A DNA stretch of 64,000 nucleotides from Monocercomonoides exilis (GCA_001643675.2 LSRY02000002.1:161501-225500); one strand, 5' to 3'; positions 45,701-55,700 are shown, counted from the first letter of the stretch. Notes: generated by a model from the sequence alone, not told the origin. Made by a program: numbers and translations.

Positions 45701-48700
45701 CCCTCCTCGTCCAACCACAATCCCACTCAACGAGCATGCTATCCCCTCAAATTTCGTCTGCTCAACAACAAGCTTCCCACTCGATGCATAATATGCCAAC
45801 CCATTTTCGCATTCCGCTGTTCCTCCACTAATGTTTGTCTGAGAAATTAACCCCTCTCCATTGTTGTTAACACAGACCATGCAGCTCCCTCCAAAGCTCA
45901 GCCCACTCACAGCCACCTGTCGCACACTCAACTTGCCTCCGCTGCATTGCATAACCACATATCCGATCATCTCTCCTTCCCCTCCCTCGAAATTGCACTG
46001 TCTCACCTCCACACTCCCACTCCGGCACGCAATCACGCTTCTTCCTTCACCCACACTTGCTGGAAGCGATATCACCAGATTCACAATCGATGTTGTTGCT
46101 CCAGCTGTTGTGATCACTCCCTCTGCTCTCCCACTCTCTCTGCTCTCTATCACCACTCGAGGTGGAGATGCCTGTCCTTTCACCACAACAATTCCACTCA
46201 TAAGTTCAACCTCGCCTTTCACGACCGCCCCGTTGTTCGCCACAACTGTTATCCCTGCCCCAGTCCCATGCTTCCTGATCGCATAATCCACACTCGCACA
46301 CTGCACATCTCCAAATCCACACATCTCCCAGTCTCTCTTGTTCAGCCCTCCAACATGGTATTCGCTTGGCTTGCTCCGCAGATACACCACAAGTGGAATC
46401 ACATTCACTTCATCCCCATTCTCATATCCACACACCTCACTCAGATTGCATTCATCAATCGCAAACTTCAGCTTCTCTCTCTTCGCCACCTCTGCCATCT
46501 GGGGTGCTCTCACGAACAGCTTGCTCCCTGCCTTTGCTGCCGCACACCCTGCAAACGATGCTTTGTCAATCACAAAATCATATCCTCCTTCCTTCACTTC
46601 AATCATCAACCCTCCTCTACATCCTCCTCCTATGCTTTGCTCTTCTCTCGCCTCACACCCACCAAACAACACTTCGCTCTCATTCCCCACACGAGCACGA
46701 GCTCCTGATTCCATCCTAATTGCCATTCCTCCTCCATCCCCGCTCTCACATCGGCATCCTTGCATCGTCACATTGTTCATCAGCAACACTTCACATTCTG
46801 CCACACTCTTCGATATCACACTCCCATCTCCCCTCAGCCTCACAATATTTCTGAAAGTGGTGTATGACATTGACACTTTCCATTTCCCTTCAACACCAAC
46901 AATTGGCGCATCTTCCAGCACAAAGTTTCCAATCTCAACCTGCTCCATCCCCACCTTCCCCTCTCCTGCTCCAGACATGATCAGTGATGCACCAAATGCA
47001 TTCAGAGATGAATGTCCGTTTGATGGCTGCATCCGCATCCTCTTCAATTCCACACTTCCACTTCCCCTCACAACAAACAGTCTCATCTCATGCTTCGTGT
47101 GTGAGTGCTCGATTGTGAACAAGCTGGAAAAAACCCTTCCACTCGTCACACTAAACAGACTGTCTCCATTCGTCATGCTGCTTGTGCTCACAACAGTCTC
47201 CTCCACACCTTCCCCACACACACTCAGCTCCCGATTTCCAGCACTTATTTCTCCCTCCTCTGATGTGTGTGTTCCTTTCCCCAAAAATATCCTCGACTCA
47301 AACTGAGTCATGCACTTCCCCAGCGAATGTGAAATTGTTCTGCATCCCGATTCGTCAGATAGCCCACACAGCTCATCCCCATCATTCCCACTTGTTGAAA
47401 CAAAGCAAGAGGTGAACAACTTTTTTGTTGAAGGAAGCCAATCTTTTTCATATTTCCCTGTGCCCATATTAAATAACCGCTTTTCATCAGTATTTGTTGA
47501 ATAACTCTCTTTGAAAGGTGTTGATGTGATATTCACATCTGCACTTGATTGATGAAAATTCACATCGTGTCCATATGGAATCTCACTATTTGTGCAAGAG
47601 CATTCATGGAAAAACAAAAAGAAAAATGCTTTCAAATTCGTTTGATCACCTGGGTACTTAACAAAATGGTGGCGAAGTGCTCCACCTTCTTGAACAGCCT
47701 TGCATTTGATAAATTGACAACTTCTCATTGCAAAATGTCGGGAGCTTGACCAACTCATAACAGCTCCATAATTTCCTTTATTTGTGCATTTCACAAACTG
47801 GCAATCCATAACCTGTGATTGCCCTCCATTTCCATCATCCACTCCTAGACAGCTTATTGGGGCATTTGAGGAGTATTCGCTATGATGATATGCGCTTGCA
47901 AATCCTTCTTCAACTTGGCTGTTCATAAAAAGGCATCCCTTTGTCAGCGAACAAGCTTCTGATGGTGAATTGTGCAAACTTCCTCCAGCTTGATTTGCAG
48001 AATTGTTTTGGAATAGTGAATTAATAACGATTATTTGTTTCAAATTATAAAAATAAGCAGCGCCTCCTCCTTCGCGGGCATAGCATCCCGTAAAATTGCA
48101 TCTTTCCACATTCAGCGATGCCTGAGCTGAGCTCGCGCTCAAAGCCCCTCCATATCCAGAATCAGTTCTGCAGCCTTCGAATGTGTCGTCCTCAAATGAA
48201 GTCGATGCAAAAATCAGTTTTCTTCCTTCGCTTCCCTTGTAAATATCGTATTTGTTCGGATGTCTGATGTTGCCTTGATAGGTGCAGTTTCGCGAGACAA
48301 CAGATGATGATGGCATGCTCAGTGGAGGAACAATAGCCCCATCCAGCACATCCTCCACTCGTATGAATTCCACACATTCAAGCCTTGTTTTGCAATCGTA
48401 TTTCCCTCCATCCACGAACCTCCACTGGCTCCCAACTGTGATGTTCTCAAATCTCGAGCCGATCACTTCAACATTCCCAAGTGCTGGCGATACAATAAAC
48501 GGTGATGATCCCAATAAGCAGAACGATCCAAAGCTGCACGCTCTTATCTTTGCCTGCCCAAGCTCGTTCTCTCTTCTGCTGCGTTGCTCAGTGTCAAACA
48601 TTGGAGGCATCATTTTCTCTTCCCCTTCTATTTTCAGGCTTGAATTTTCCAGAAGGATTCTTCCTCCAATGCACAGAATTGGCGACACATCTGTGCATTC

Positions 48701-49273
48701 CACCATCATCTCCACACACTCGAAATGCAAAAACGAGTTTCTTCCCACCTCAATTCCCTTTCCTTTCTCTGATCCAAAAACTTCCAGTTTGTTCATCGCA
48801 ACTGAAGAATTCCATGCTCCAATTTGACACCTTATGATGCTTTTTGTCTCTCGTCGTTTTCCACAAAAAATCAGCGAATCTTTGTTGTCAACAAATTCTT
48901 CTCTCTTTTTTCGAGTTTCCTTTTCTGTTTCTTTTTCAATCATTTCTTCAATTTGTTGTTCTTCAACTTCATTCAAAGGCAAGTCTTTGAAATGCCTTCC
49001 AGAACGTTGAACTTCATTAACCAAATTTTTGTTTTCGTTTTCCATTTCATTGCATCCTCTTTCAATTGTATTTATGCCTTTTTCTCTGAAATCAATAGAA
49101 ATTCCATTTTCTGTGCTTTCTTGTGCGACCACTTTTTTCTCGACTGACGAGCGAACAAGCGCCAAAAGCATCAATATGGAGATACCATTGCATTTTGCCA
49201 ATCCCATGTGCATAGGAATGTATTGCTGCTCGTTTTTCTCTTTCCTGCAACAATGATCAACTGCAATTTTCAA
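36719..49273 (-). CDS. giant modular Pmp-like surface receptor with C-terminal pseudokinase, about 4,160-4,184 aa
   Basis: One uninterrupted 12.5-kb frame. The annotated first Met is followed by a charged stretch; an internal Met at residue 21 or 23 (49213 or 49207) begins a proper signal peptide (GLAKCNGISILMLLALVRSS) and is the better start. The ectodomain consists of beta-helix rungs with GGA motifs (GGALSASSA, GGGAAYFYN). It carries eight repeats of a CGxxxxPC(x)TI signature at roughly residues 634, 984, 1387, 1738, 2134, 2506, 2817 and 3211, which define modules of 310-400 residues. A membrane segment (LLLIVIIMAFVLLIILIVAV) lies near residue 3735, then a basic and acidic linker. The C-terminal region (about 3960-4160) is kinase-like: it keeps RWKAPELLI and SIGMMLWECLTLEIPFGDY but lacks recognisable HRD, DFG and glycine-loop motifs, so it is a pseudokinase. 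Probable role: adhesion or sensing at the cell surface with a scaffolding intracellular domain. Confidence 0.82.
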   Translation of the reverse strand: MKIAVDHCCRKEKNEQQYIPMHMGLAKCNGISILMLLALVRSSVEKKVVAQESTENGISIDFREKGINTIERGCNEMENENKNLVNEVQRSGRHFKDLPLNEVEEQQIEEMIEKETEKETRKKREEFVDNKDSLIFCGKRRETKSIIRCQIGAWNSSVAMNKLEVFGSEKGKGIEVGRNSFLHFECVEMMVECTDVSPILCIGGRILLENSSLKIEGEEKMMPPMFDTEQRSRRENELGQAKIRACSFGSFCLLGSSPFIVSPALGNVEVIGSRFENITVGSQWRFVDGGKYDCKTRLECVEFIRVEDVLDGAIVPPLSMPSSSVVSRNCTYQGNIRHPNKYDIYKGSEGRKLIFASTSFEDDTFEGCRTDSGYGGALSASSAQASLNVERCNFTGCYAREGGGAAYFYNLKQIIVINSLFQNNSANQAGGSLHNSPSEACSLTKGCLFMNSQVEEGFASAYHHSEYSSNAPISCLGVDDGNGGQSQVMDCQFVKCTNKGNYGAVMSWSSSRHFAMRSCQFIKCKAVQEGGALRHHFVKYPGDQTNLKAFFFLFFHECSCTNSEIPYGHDVNFHQSSADVNITSTPFKESYSTNTDEKRLFNMGTGKYEKDWLPSTKKLFTSCFVSTSGNDGDELCGLSDESGCRTISHSLGKCMTQFESRIFLGKGTHTSEEGEISAGNRELSVCGEGVEETVVSTSSMTNGDSLFSVTSGRVFSSLFTIEHSHTKHEMRLFVVRGSGSVELKRMRMQPSNGHSSLNAFGASLIMSGAGEGKVGMEQVEIGNFVLEDAPIVGVEGKWKVSMSYTTFRNIVRLRGDGSVISKSVAECEVLLMNNVTMQGCRCESGDGGGMAIRMESGARARVGNESEVLFGGCEAREEQSIGGGCRGGLMIEVKEGGYDFVIDKASFAGCAAAKAGSKLFVRAPQMAEVAKREKLKFAIDECNLSEVCGYENGDEVNVIPLVVYLRSKPSEYHVGGLNKRDWEMCGFGDVQCASVDYAIRKHGTGAGITVVANNGAVVKGEVELMSGIVVVKGQASPPRVVIESRESGRAEGVITTAGATTSIVNLVISLPASVGEGRSVIACRSGSVEVRQCNFEGGEGEMIGYVVMQCSGGKLSVRQVAVSGLSFGGSCMVCVNNNGEGLISQTNISGGTAECENGLAYYASSGKLVVEQTKFEGIACSLSGIVVGRGGSDLKMEKCTFSGIESTVGNGSGVQCVIGDGESVVIWNSSFSGCCVEKGCGGGVCVEIEAGGYFRMGRSEEETLVEKCRSSLREGVGGCGGGMFLKMEGGSESKGWDHEVRGVVFGTGVGKNEAVRGGDNVFVEAEDLSEAVSGGKFVGAIATDKGRMREAMGFEGGDESFLIPLMFFMVEVEGVAGHVGGVNKRDFSGCGFEGYGCATIGKLVGLRFANSEKKIIVNEGFSWREKVEMSRWKWELKGVERGTNVNVVWGEAGICNGMIRTTTETHVSNCTFGVLVKSEGVGSLIECIGGDLEMVWCVMRLSGEEGLDGVSGGLLKVEGGGVMLDEFVVEGSGEIGFIGVPIDIGGGGKMKVNNSVFGCACHRGGDGGCMSSESGTGQLRDVHVENCTIKGKCRGGNGLRGGGMIVRQGEGAEVVIEGTKFEGCEVPEGEGGEGRGLGGGVFLLCSDGVSGFELKGLEFEGCKAWKGKNVFVEGRDLSAIVSGGSMNFERGGMEMGDLMGYERCSTGDTFGIPLGAYLDQFGSTAYVGGESDWGYDHSGCGMAYAPCRTIEQALKVRFGGVVGSGEVVAMESFELKDHVVLELQGVKLKGIVEGGETSVHVCDDGTGEGEGLLETRVNVFVKNISFVVPNEFSGARWECLFACKGGELKLENCQVEQVNGQLKTKYSLIKVSGGKVVVDGLKMANMNTGEFELFELCGGEGVFAGLEMENVVCGAESGLIGVREGSALRVENSTVKGTTMDDGSVVVFEERASVGAKNFSVEGKTRKSGNGGVFAGKVGEGQKVEVKESTFVQDVCMWNPSCGGCVFVSVAGKGEFVFDSNRVERCAVVGTAGYGGGVFVELEDREAKYSLREDVFEGNAAAKGLDVFVVCGEPEVMLREDLWMGTVDEESTPEVNVWVMDSVTDTVIDLSVKKYLFPVEGAIVYVEAGRSTAADSCGSEISPCDRFIDGFTNMGEEKTTIQMNNGNWMDYVIDRKGKSLAVRGKSAGCSLEVREHGCFRQSIGDSQTTLTLSRLDFRLPEVASEEVDGLISASVGVVLVMNCVFGAGSGTDAGEEEAGADVRWETWMRIVRETGGEVRMNQVAVEDENFGVDGGFVKMEGGMLIMNNTNISNVGGTGKGLIEGSGEAEFGMHKGCVEEVDVADGGVVWMENVRSLEITEGSTFNGCRSAHGDGGGVRCEVSEGSSLCITDGVFTRCCVNGESGRGGGIYLNVASTRMGEMNFDGLEFSENAGTWGKDVFVECEDLNKTVTRSRFRFAVKNGEGEVIVNMKGVDRVRFVEEAVDLVMFLVEHKWGEVHVREGGCDMIGCGSEKVPCETYWRGVKNADRETVEGAKILVKGKMRVADWFDVSGIRTVCNGAGTGAVTRCVMEVGEEISGGDGKCVFENNRRAGFEGVEFVLPEMLASGQEVVLLSETEDGVLNMTDCIFQFGSGSVMGYGVMKAICGKVELVGCSIEKATFSGSAFEFRSSVMIEDCTMKKVKALEEKEGGGMKVVVRGEQTLVLKNTTAEECECSVAFGRGGFLFVDCSGSLIGQPFELNGVTFKLNRAKVGEHMFVLARDLNKTVTTTSFVFDHQGMKENGNGFVGSDESRNETDLLRYVVGYKSRKIYLSSEGQDVMRCGNVDDPCETLWKGMEQVERTEEMKEIVVGGEARVEDDWTMKNMVVSGVGGGGEEEDVKDELVFSGKGGESVLSEDPFITYAGTLCIRRMKMVVGGSGGVEKKEILSGGGTLLEMERCVVGGAGSGGELCGSVVVVKAGALVVVDVRFERMKVKGCVVMVFEGVSCNLREVRMSSQEYHEGCAISIVSSGMNGTSRLENAGGMSGTSVTVNGSIFVMGEREDDGPCVVESVCGGSVKVVVNESTFESCKAGESKKGGVVEFRLNEGGEFRMKGGKIVQSSCSITQGRGGGVYLGTELGGDLNFVFEKVSLSGNNAFVGRDIFVECVNISRQINESQFKMDLRQEVYIQGNAIYGVDRRSETPVNLMDLITVYQAATIVVSSVLGKGGRNWRKCGTVEQPCLTLGYGLDHVVAEFNSMLAVDGESEVEMEIDILSMVVRSKSWEMASVKIGSGISCTREYMMGVGGSAAVELVEFKMPRVFPTSHTSLFWMEEGNVMFDRVRFCSMEGDGHKASVPILMECASGKLEMRGCEMEDVCGECLLRCGGAVTVRQLRIGNVECRGGGIVVREGSMVIDELKAEGMRMEKGSVVEMEEAASGDEADIVQVSRAVLVNISSAGENAAAVTSRCKGAKLELSNCSFEMCQSSGAKGSVIGVWKSRKVVLDGCKIDGSETESTSNMNADAAEEMCRWNGSVADISESEGKVRDTTIWNAKYGALSVSGGEVSIESGNFSNNNPSITKYPSVRRNIICSGSGTLNVKSLKGGDGIKDGSSLWILNDGCAMSGIGSERESVLFIPILRSVETEENEGTLNIVFRGTLLLPCNLSFMIVKQVGEEKEIVKYSFLEEGYVSETEVKGIVEKELISNCGEETEVSVSILFGDTNNPSSTDSFILKNRSEPKTNGDERIVEGEKEGKSYLLLIVIIMAFVLLIILIVAVIFIVQWRKQKRRTEELEIIVEDTVKKDPKAFEMVTMEMSPEEQWRRAEREAEKKNEERTKKRVYEKSLGHSESSEHLLSESGSTEYILGRDSDKIPEWMLEKVEEKEEEEVRKQTPSPSISSTSTTDTSDTESTFVRSESLCPTTSSMSNLVDAMACSSPHEKLIVDLRDSLFMLLHGRNKTKEMAIGTLEERVITAAQILFWVANLALHSFDEMENPLQSLSNLSPHIVLFSEHMVICIVMHSVLLSDDDSDSSSISSSTVVTSASDDDSNSLPSSAFEDEDDFKKECMRWKAPELLINKKMEATKESVAFSIGMMLWECLTLEIPFGDYEAEVAGQKIVNGERPRLEMIKGTRLFGVAKRSLSAVMEERPGLVGMKREFLGCFPPGTFVMTMSDAVGYDAESDRGRESGRRGSGESKEGLEEDNNKS

Positions 49274-49780
49274 TTATGGTTTTAATAACAATTTTTTCTG
49301 AAGTATTAGACATCTTTTTTATAAATTGCATTGGAAGAAATCGATGAAGTCATAACAAATTCTTTTTGATTGTGTTTCAAAAAGTTGAAATGACTTTTTT
49401 CTTGAATGAAATGAAAAATGGTCTTCTTTTTTTTTGGAATAAAATGATAATGAGCTGAACTTAATTGAATGCTTCTGATTTCATTTTCGTAGGGAATGTT
49501 TGTACCTTCAAATATAATTATGAATCTTTTTGTTAGTTCAACGATTTCTTTTTTCATTCTCTAAGAAATCATTATCTTTATTTGATAGATAGAACTAAAA
49601 TGCTTGTGCAATATTTAATTACATGAAAGAAAGTTGCATCGAAGTTTTTATAACATTGGGTTGAGAAAAAATTAACACTGTTTTCCAAATCTGAAAGCGT
49701 TTGAAGTTGATCTTTTTATATAATAACAGGCATAAGATCCATTTCAGTTTTTTCCCATTTAAAGATAATAAAGAGAAGTT
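49274..49780. promoter_or_regulatory. divergent intergenic region, receptor / deubiquitinase
   Basis: About 500 bp separate the starts of the leftward receptor gene and the rightward USP gene, so both promoters should lie here. A minus-strand open frame at 49306-49557 (starting MKKEIVELTKRFIIIFEG) has protein-like composition and could be a small upstream exon or gene, but nothing confirms it. Confidence 0.4.
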
Positions 49781-52700
49781 ATGACCAAAACAAAAACCGG
49801 GGTTGCTATAAATAATTTTGATAATAAAATTTCCTCCGTTACCAAGCTTGGTTGTGACTTTTGTAATTCTTTATCGTCCAGCGGCTCAAAGACTGTTGGA
49901 CTGAAAAATTTAGGCAACACATGCTATATGAATTCATCCCTCCAGTGCCTATCTTCATCTGCGCTTTTCACAAATTATTTCATTTCTTTCAATTATTTGA
50001 AGGAAGTAAATAAAAGAAATGTTCTTGGTCATGGAGGGAAGATAGCTGCTTCTTTTTCCAAATTTTTAAGATCCCTCCGTAGAGGGAATGAAAAGGTACT
50101 TTCTCCAAAGGAATTTCGGACTGTTATAGGAAGTTTTAATACACAATTTGCCAGTTATGACCAACAAGATGCTCAAGAATTTTTAACATGGCTTCTTGAT
50201 CAGCTTGTATGCATCTACACCATGTATTTTTATTCAGTAATGCAAACTTTTGAATTATATTTTTTAGCACGAAGATCTGAACAGAGTTATAGAAAAGCCG
50301 ATTGTTCCATATAATGAAATTGATCCAAATGATTTAAGCGCGGCATTAGTCGAATGGGAAAGATATAAAAAGAGAAATAAATCTATTGTAGTTGACCTAT
50401 TTGTGGGTCAATTGAAATCAGCTGTTGACTGTCCTAAATGTCAGAGACGTTCGATAACATTTGATCCAATATCGATTCTTTCTCTTCCATTGCCATTTTC
50501 TGGGGTTCGAGCGGAGTACAACATGGATACAGATGATGAAATAGGTTGGAATGACATGAATGAAGGAGGAGGAAGAGTTCACTGTGTTGCAGTATTCGTT
50601 CCGTTACCTCAACAAAGAAGAAGAATGATATCATTCAAGAAGTCAGAAAATATCGTTGAGGCTGATGAAAAGGACGCAAAAAATGAAAAACTCTGTACGA
50701 AAAAAGCGCTTTCCATTCAGCCGTTCACACTCGAAAATACGCGAATACCTGGTGCTCTACTGGGTGCCCCTTCAATGTATTATTGTCGCAATTCCCTCAG
50801 AGAAAACGAGAGAAGCAACAAGAAAAAAATGGATGCAAAAAATTTGCACAAAAAGCTGCCTTTGGAATTTTCCAGCGCAGAGTACAACTCTCTTCCGCAA
50901 GTGGCGCTTATTCGGCCAGTTGTGTTTGACTTTGCTTTTCCGCCTCTTTCGTCTGTTTTTGATTTGCTCAAAGCAGTCGCTTATTGCGTATCTGCAACAC
51001 CTCAAACGGATGAAGTCAAAAAAAACGACATTCCGCCATCATCATCATCATCATCATCATCATCTTCTTCTTCTTCTTCTTCTTCTTCTTCTTCTTCTTC
51101 TTCTTCTTCTTCTTCTTCTTCTTCTTCTTCTTCTTCTTCTTCTTCTTCCACATTTCCTTCATTAAACACCTCTTCGTCGTCGTCGTCATCATCATCATCA
51201 TCATCATCATCTCTCCTTCCATTCACTCCGATGTCCCCACACAATCTCCTCTGCTGCTCCATCAGCAACTCTGCCATCTGCAAAGTGCACATTCCGTGGG
51301 AAGAACTTCCCTCAAAATCGACAAATTTCTTCGTCGTCTACGAAACCAGCGACATCGTCTCCTCAGACTGCATTCAAGAGATGAACTTCAGCCTCAACTC
51401 GCTCTACGGCTCGTCTTATTCATCGTCTTCTTATTCATCGTCTTCTCTTTCGCAGCAAGTGCTGGCACACGACAAGGAAAGCGAGACGTGGTGGCAGAGC
51501 GGGGTGACCAACACGGGATTCGACGGAAGCGGAGCAGAAGACACGTTTCATGAGAAGGTGTCGATGGATGTGATCAACAGGCTGTTCGAGGCAGGGGTTC
51601 TGAAAGGAGGTTCTCAGACTGCAGAAAGAATGATTGTGAACCAGGCAAACAACACAACACCTGTCGAAAAAGCGAAAGTGGCACAGAAGAAAGAGGAGGA
51701 AGATATCAACATTTATGCTGCAGGTACAGCTGCTCCATCGTCCTCTGCAAGCGCTTCAACAGCAATTGTGAAGAGAACATTAGACACGAAACACCATTAT
51801 CTGAAAGTGAAGTCGTCGACGCTGACGAAGAACGGCAACATTGTTGTTCCGTATGATGAGCATGCGAATATGTATCCGTTTATTCTGAAGGTGAACAGCA
51901 CAGACAGCTGGAAGGATGTGCATGAGCAGATCTGGAACAGGATGAAGACAGTGCTCGATGCGGAGGAATACAGACAGTGGAGGAAGGGGAGGTTGGCTGT
52001 GAGAAGGAGGGAAAGAGGAGAGGACACCGCCGAGAAGGTGGAGAAAGAGGAGAAAGAGGAGAAAGAGTGCAATGGAAATGATGAGAAACCGGGTGAAAAT
52101 CAGAGCGCGAATAGAGTTAAGCAGTCAGAAGGGCCGTATTATGAGCCACTTCTTGGAGAAGGCGATTGCTACGCACCGAAGTTTGATCCGCTTTTTGCAG
52201 TGAATCCGCTTTTCTTTGTTCCCGCGCTGCAGAGGCCGTGGTGGGCTGCATATGACCTGCCGTTCCACCACACGAACTCGATCAAAAGATGGAAGGAGAG
52301 CAAAAAAGAGGGCAGACAAGAGAAACGTGCAGAAGATGAATCGGAAATGAATGAAGACAAAATAATTAAAGATGAATGTGTCAAAGAAGAGGAATACGAA
52401 ACATTTGAATCTGGTTTTGATGGCAGTGAAACTCTTCTTAAGCAAATGAGCAAAGCAGAAAACGCCAAATTGAGTGAAGCTGATACTGAAATGAATGAAA
52501 ATGAAGAGTCTCACATTGCGGAGAATGCCAATGAAAGCGAATCGTCAGCTTCTGATTTAGCTTATTCAGCAGCCTCTTTTGAGAAGAAAGAAGAGAAGAT
52601 GAAATGTTATGAAGACGATTTGTGGCTGGCTTCTCTTCCGCTTCCTCCGCGTGCGCTTGTTCCGTATCGTGTGGTGTATGGGCAGCCTGACATTTGCCAG

Positions 52701-55700
52701 AAGCTCATCGAAGTCCCCTTCCCGCTTGAAAAGAAAAGACAACGCAAAGAAAATAGTGAAAATAAATTAGAAGTAGTAGAAGATGAAGAAGATGAAGATT
52801 TTAATACGCTTTTTGAAGATTCGCCTGAAAGTGTTGTCGATGAACTGATGAGTGAAAATGATATCACTGTGATATGGACAGCTCCTCAGTGCCTGTCGAA
52901 GCTGAAGTCGATGGACGTTCTCTTCCACTGGTCAGCCACAAAACAGGAGATGAAGCAGATCAAAGAAAAGAACACGCCTAATCCAGAGCCTGGGGTTGAA
53001 AGCTCTCAATTCTCTTCTTCTGCTTCTTCATCTTCCTCCTCCTCCTCATCATCATCATCATCATCTTCTTCTTCTTCTTCTTCAGAATCAGCTCTCCCAC
53101 CTCTTGTCTCTCTGCCTCCCGACGCCATTTCGATCTACGACTGCTTTTCGCTGTTTACCCACCCCGAGAAGCTGACAGCGGAGAACAGCTGGTTCTGCAC
53201 GGTGTGCAAAGAAGACCAGGAGGCGATGAAGCAAATGGAGGTGTTTCGCCTGCCTCCTCTGCTTGTCATTCAGCTGAAGCGGTTCTCATCGAACTCGGCG
53301 ATTGGTGCGCAGTTCAGTGCGATGCAGAAGAAGGTGGATGTGTTTGTGGATTATCCGGTGCAGGGGCTGGATCTGACAGAATATGAGAGATGCGGGCGAG
53401 GCGTGAGGGTGGAGATGAAGAAGATGGTGGAGGAGAACTACGACTACATTCGCATGGCAAAGAGAGAAAGTGCAGAAGAACATAATAATCAGAATGAATT
53501 GGATGGAAATAGCAGTACAACTTGTGATTCATCCAAAACAGGTTCCTGTTCTTCGTCTTATGATACAAGTGTGGACGAAGAAGATGATGATTTTCCACCT
53601 ATTTATGACTTGTATGGCGTGTGTCTTCACATCGGATCGACGTCTGGAGGACACTACACAGCAATGACACTGTCTCCATTCACTGGCAAGTGGTCGCTGG
53701 CAAATGACGACACGATCAGAGAAGTTGGGCTGGTGAGGAGGAGAAGAAGGAAGAAGAGGGATGAGAAGAAGGAGGAGGAGGAAAAAGCAAAAGACAAGAA
53801 AGATTCAATGATTGCTGAAGATGAGAGCATATCTGTTGAGGAAAGCAGAGAAAAAGAAAAAGAAAAAGATGAAGAATCAAACAGCAAAACAATCAAAGAT
53901 TCGCAGAAACCTTCTCAAACGTCTGGGGAAGCTGAGTATGAAGAGGTTATTGAGCCAGATGTAGTGTCAAGAGATGCATATTTGCTGTTCTACAAGCGAA
54001 GAGGATTGCCTTGGTCGAAGGAGGACTCGCTGTTTGCACTGAAGATGTGTGAAGAGAGAGAGAAGTTGCTGAGAGTGAGCGAAGAAGAGGAAAAGAAGAA
54101 GTGGGAAGAAGGGAAAGCAGCGAAAGCAGCGAAAGAGAAAATTGAAGGGGAAAAAGAAGCAGAAGAGAAAAAGAGGAAAGAAGGCAAAAAGGAAGGGAAA
54201 GTTGATGGATATGCAACACTTGAAGAAGAAACTGAACCTGCTCACAAATTTGACAGCTCAAAGTTGAGTGAAGACGGCAAAATGACATCGCCTTCTTCAA
54301 AAGAGTTAGCATCTGAAGATTCATCTTCTGCATCAACAAATTCTTCATCATCAATTTTATCATCATCATCATCATCATCATCTTCTTCTTCTTCTTCTTC
54401 TTCTTCTTCTTCTTCTTCTTCAATTGAAGGAGCTCATTCAAATGAATTAAAAGATTTGGAAGCAGTTGGCAAAGACACTGTTGCTTGTTATTCGATGATG
54501 GCTGAATTTACAAAAAATCTTTTGTCTTCTTCTTCATCTTCTATTTCATCATCGTCGTCGTCTTCTTCTTTGCCATCTGATTCATCTTCATCTGAAAGTC
54601 AGAAACAGAATGATTCTGCTCTTACTCCATCTTCTGATTCGACTTCTGCTTCTTCTGCTTCAACTTCTCCTTCGTCTTCTGCCACTCATTCTTGTTCCTC
54701 TGTTGATAGCGCATTTGCTTCTCTTCCTCCGGTGCCTCCTCTTCGCCTTCCTCCAGGTATTTCTCTGTTCGAAGTGGAAGATGTGGAAGATATTCTCAAA
54801 GAAGAGCAAGAGAAAGAGAAGAAGAAGAATGCAGAATCGTCTTCGATTGTCGGGAAATCCAACTTTTACAGCTCCTTTTTGGCAGGCGATACGTTTGGCG
54901 GAGATGTCAACTCTTCCAATTCTTCTTCTTCTTCTTCTTTTCTGAATTCTTCTGTGATGCATTCTTCTGCCCTTCCTTCCAGCTATGGCAGACCCATGGA
55001 AGAAGAAACTGAGCCAAACATATTCCAAATGGGAGCTGAACTTGCCAAGTCTTCACCACAAAATCCATCGTTGACATTCATTGACGAATGTATGGACGAT
55101 GAAAAAGACAATTTTGATGATGATGATGATGATGATTTCGATGATGATAATGATGATAATGCGGGTAAGGATAACAATGTTGACAATGATAAAGATGATA
55201 AAGACAGTGCTGAGCGTATAGCAGATGAAGCAGCAGAGCCCATCGCAGTTGCCAGCACAGGTTTACCTCCATCCAACTCCTATTTTCACAAAGGACGAAT
55301 TGTTTGGAGCAAAAAGCCTCTTCCGGAATCCTTGAAGCCAAAGCAGGTGTATTCACAGGAAGAAGACACAGAGACATATTATCACATCCCTCAAGGCTAC
55401 ACAAACCCGACAGATACTCCGACGTCTGCTTCTAAAGACTTGCAACCGGCATTCAATTTGGCAGATGGGCTTTCGAAGATGGGCGCGAAGTTTGACAGCA
55501 ACTTTTGGGAAAATGGAGCGATGGACGAGGACGAAGCACTGAGACAGGCGATGGAGGCGTCTCTGAGAGACAAAGAGGAGCAGGAGAAGAAAGAGAGAGA
55601 AGAAAGAATGAAAAAATCTTATGAGGCTGCTGCTGAAAAATCGAATGGCGGTTCTTCTGGTTCTGTCTCGGCAGAATCTCAAGGCTTGCCAAATGATTAT

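Noticed and set aside
39590-47400. CRISPR-like or DNA-level tandem array
   Set aside because: The periodicity is at protein level with diverged nucleotides and about 1-kb spacing; there are no short identical direct repeats.
36719-49273. Numerous 60-340-codon ORFs on the plus strand opposite the giant receptor
   Set aside because: They are shadows of the purine-rich coding strand: Ser/Pro/His-rich translations in three frames with no motifs, while the minus frame has signal peptide, modules and membrane segment.
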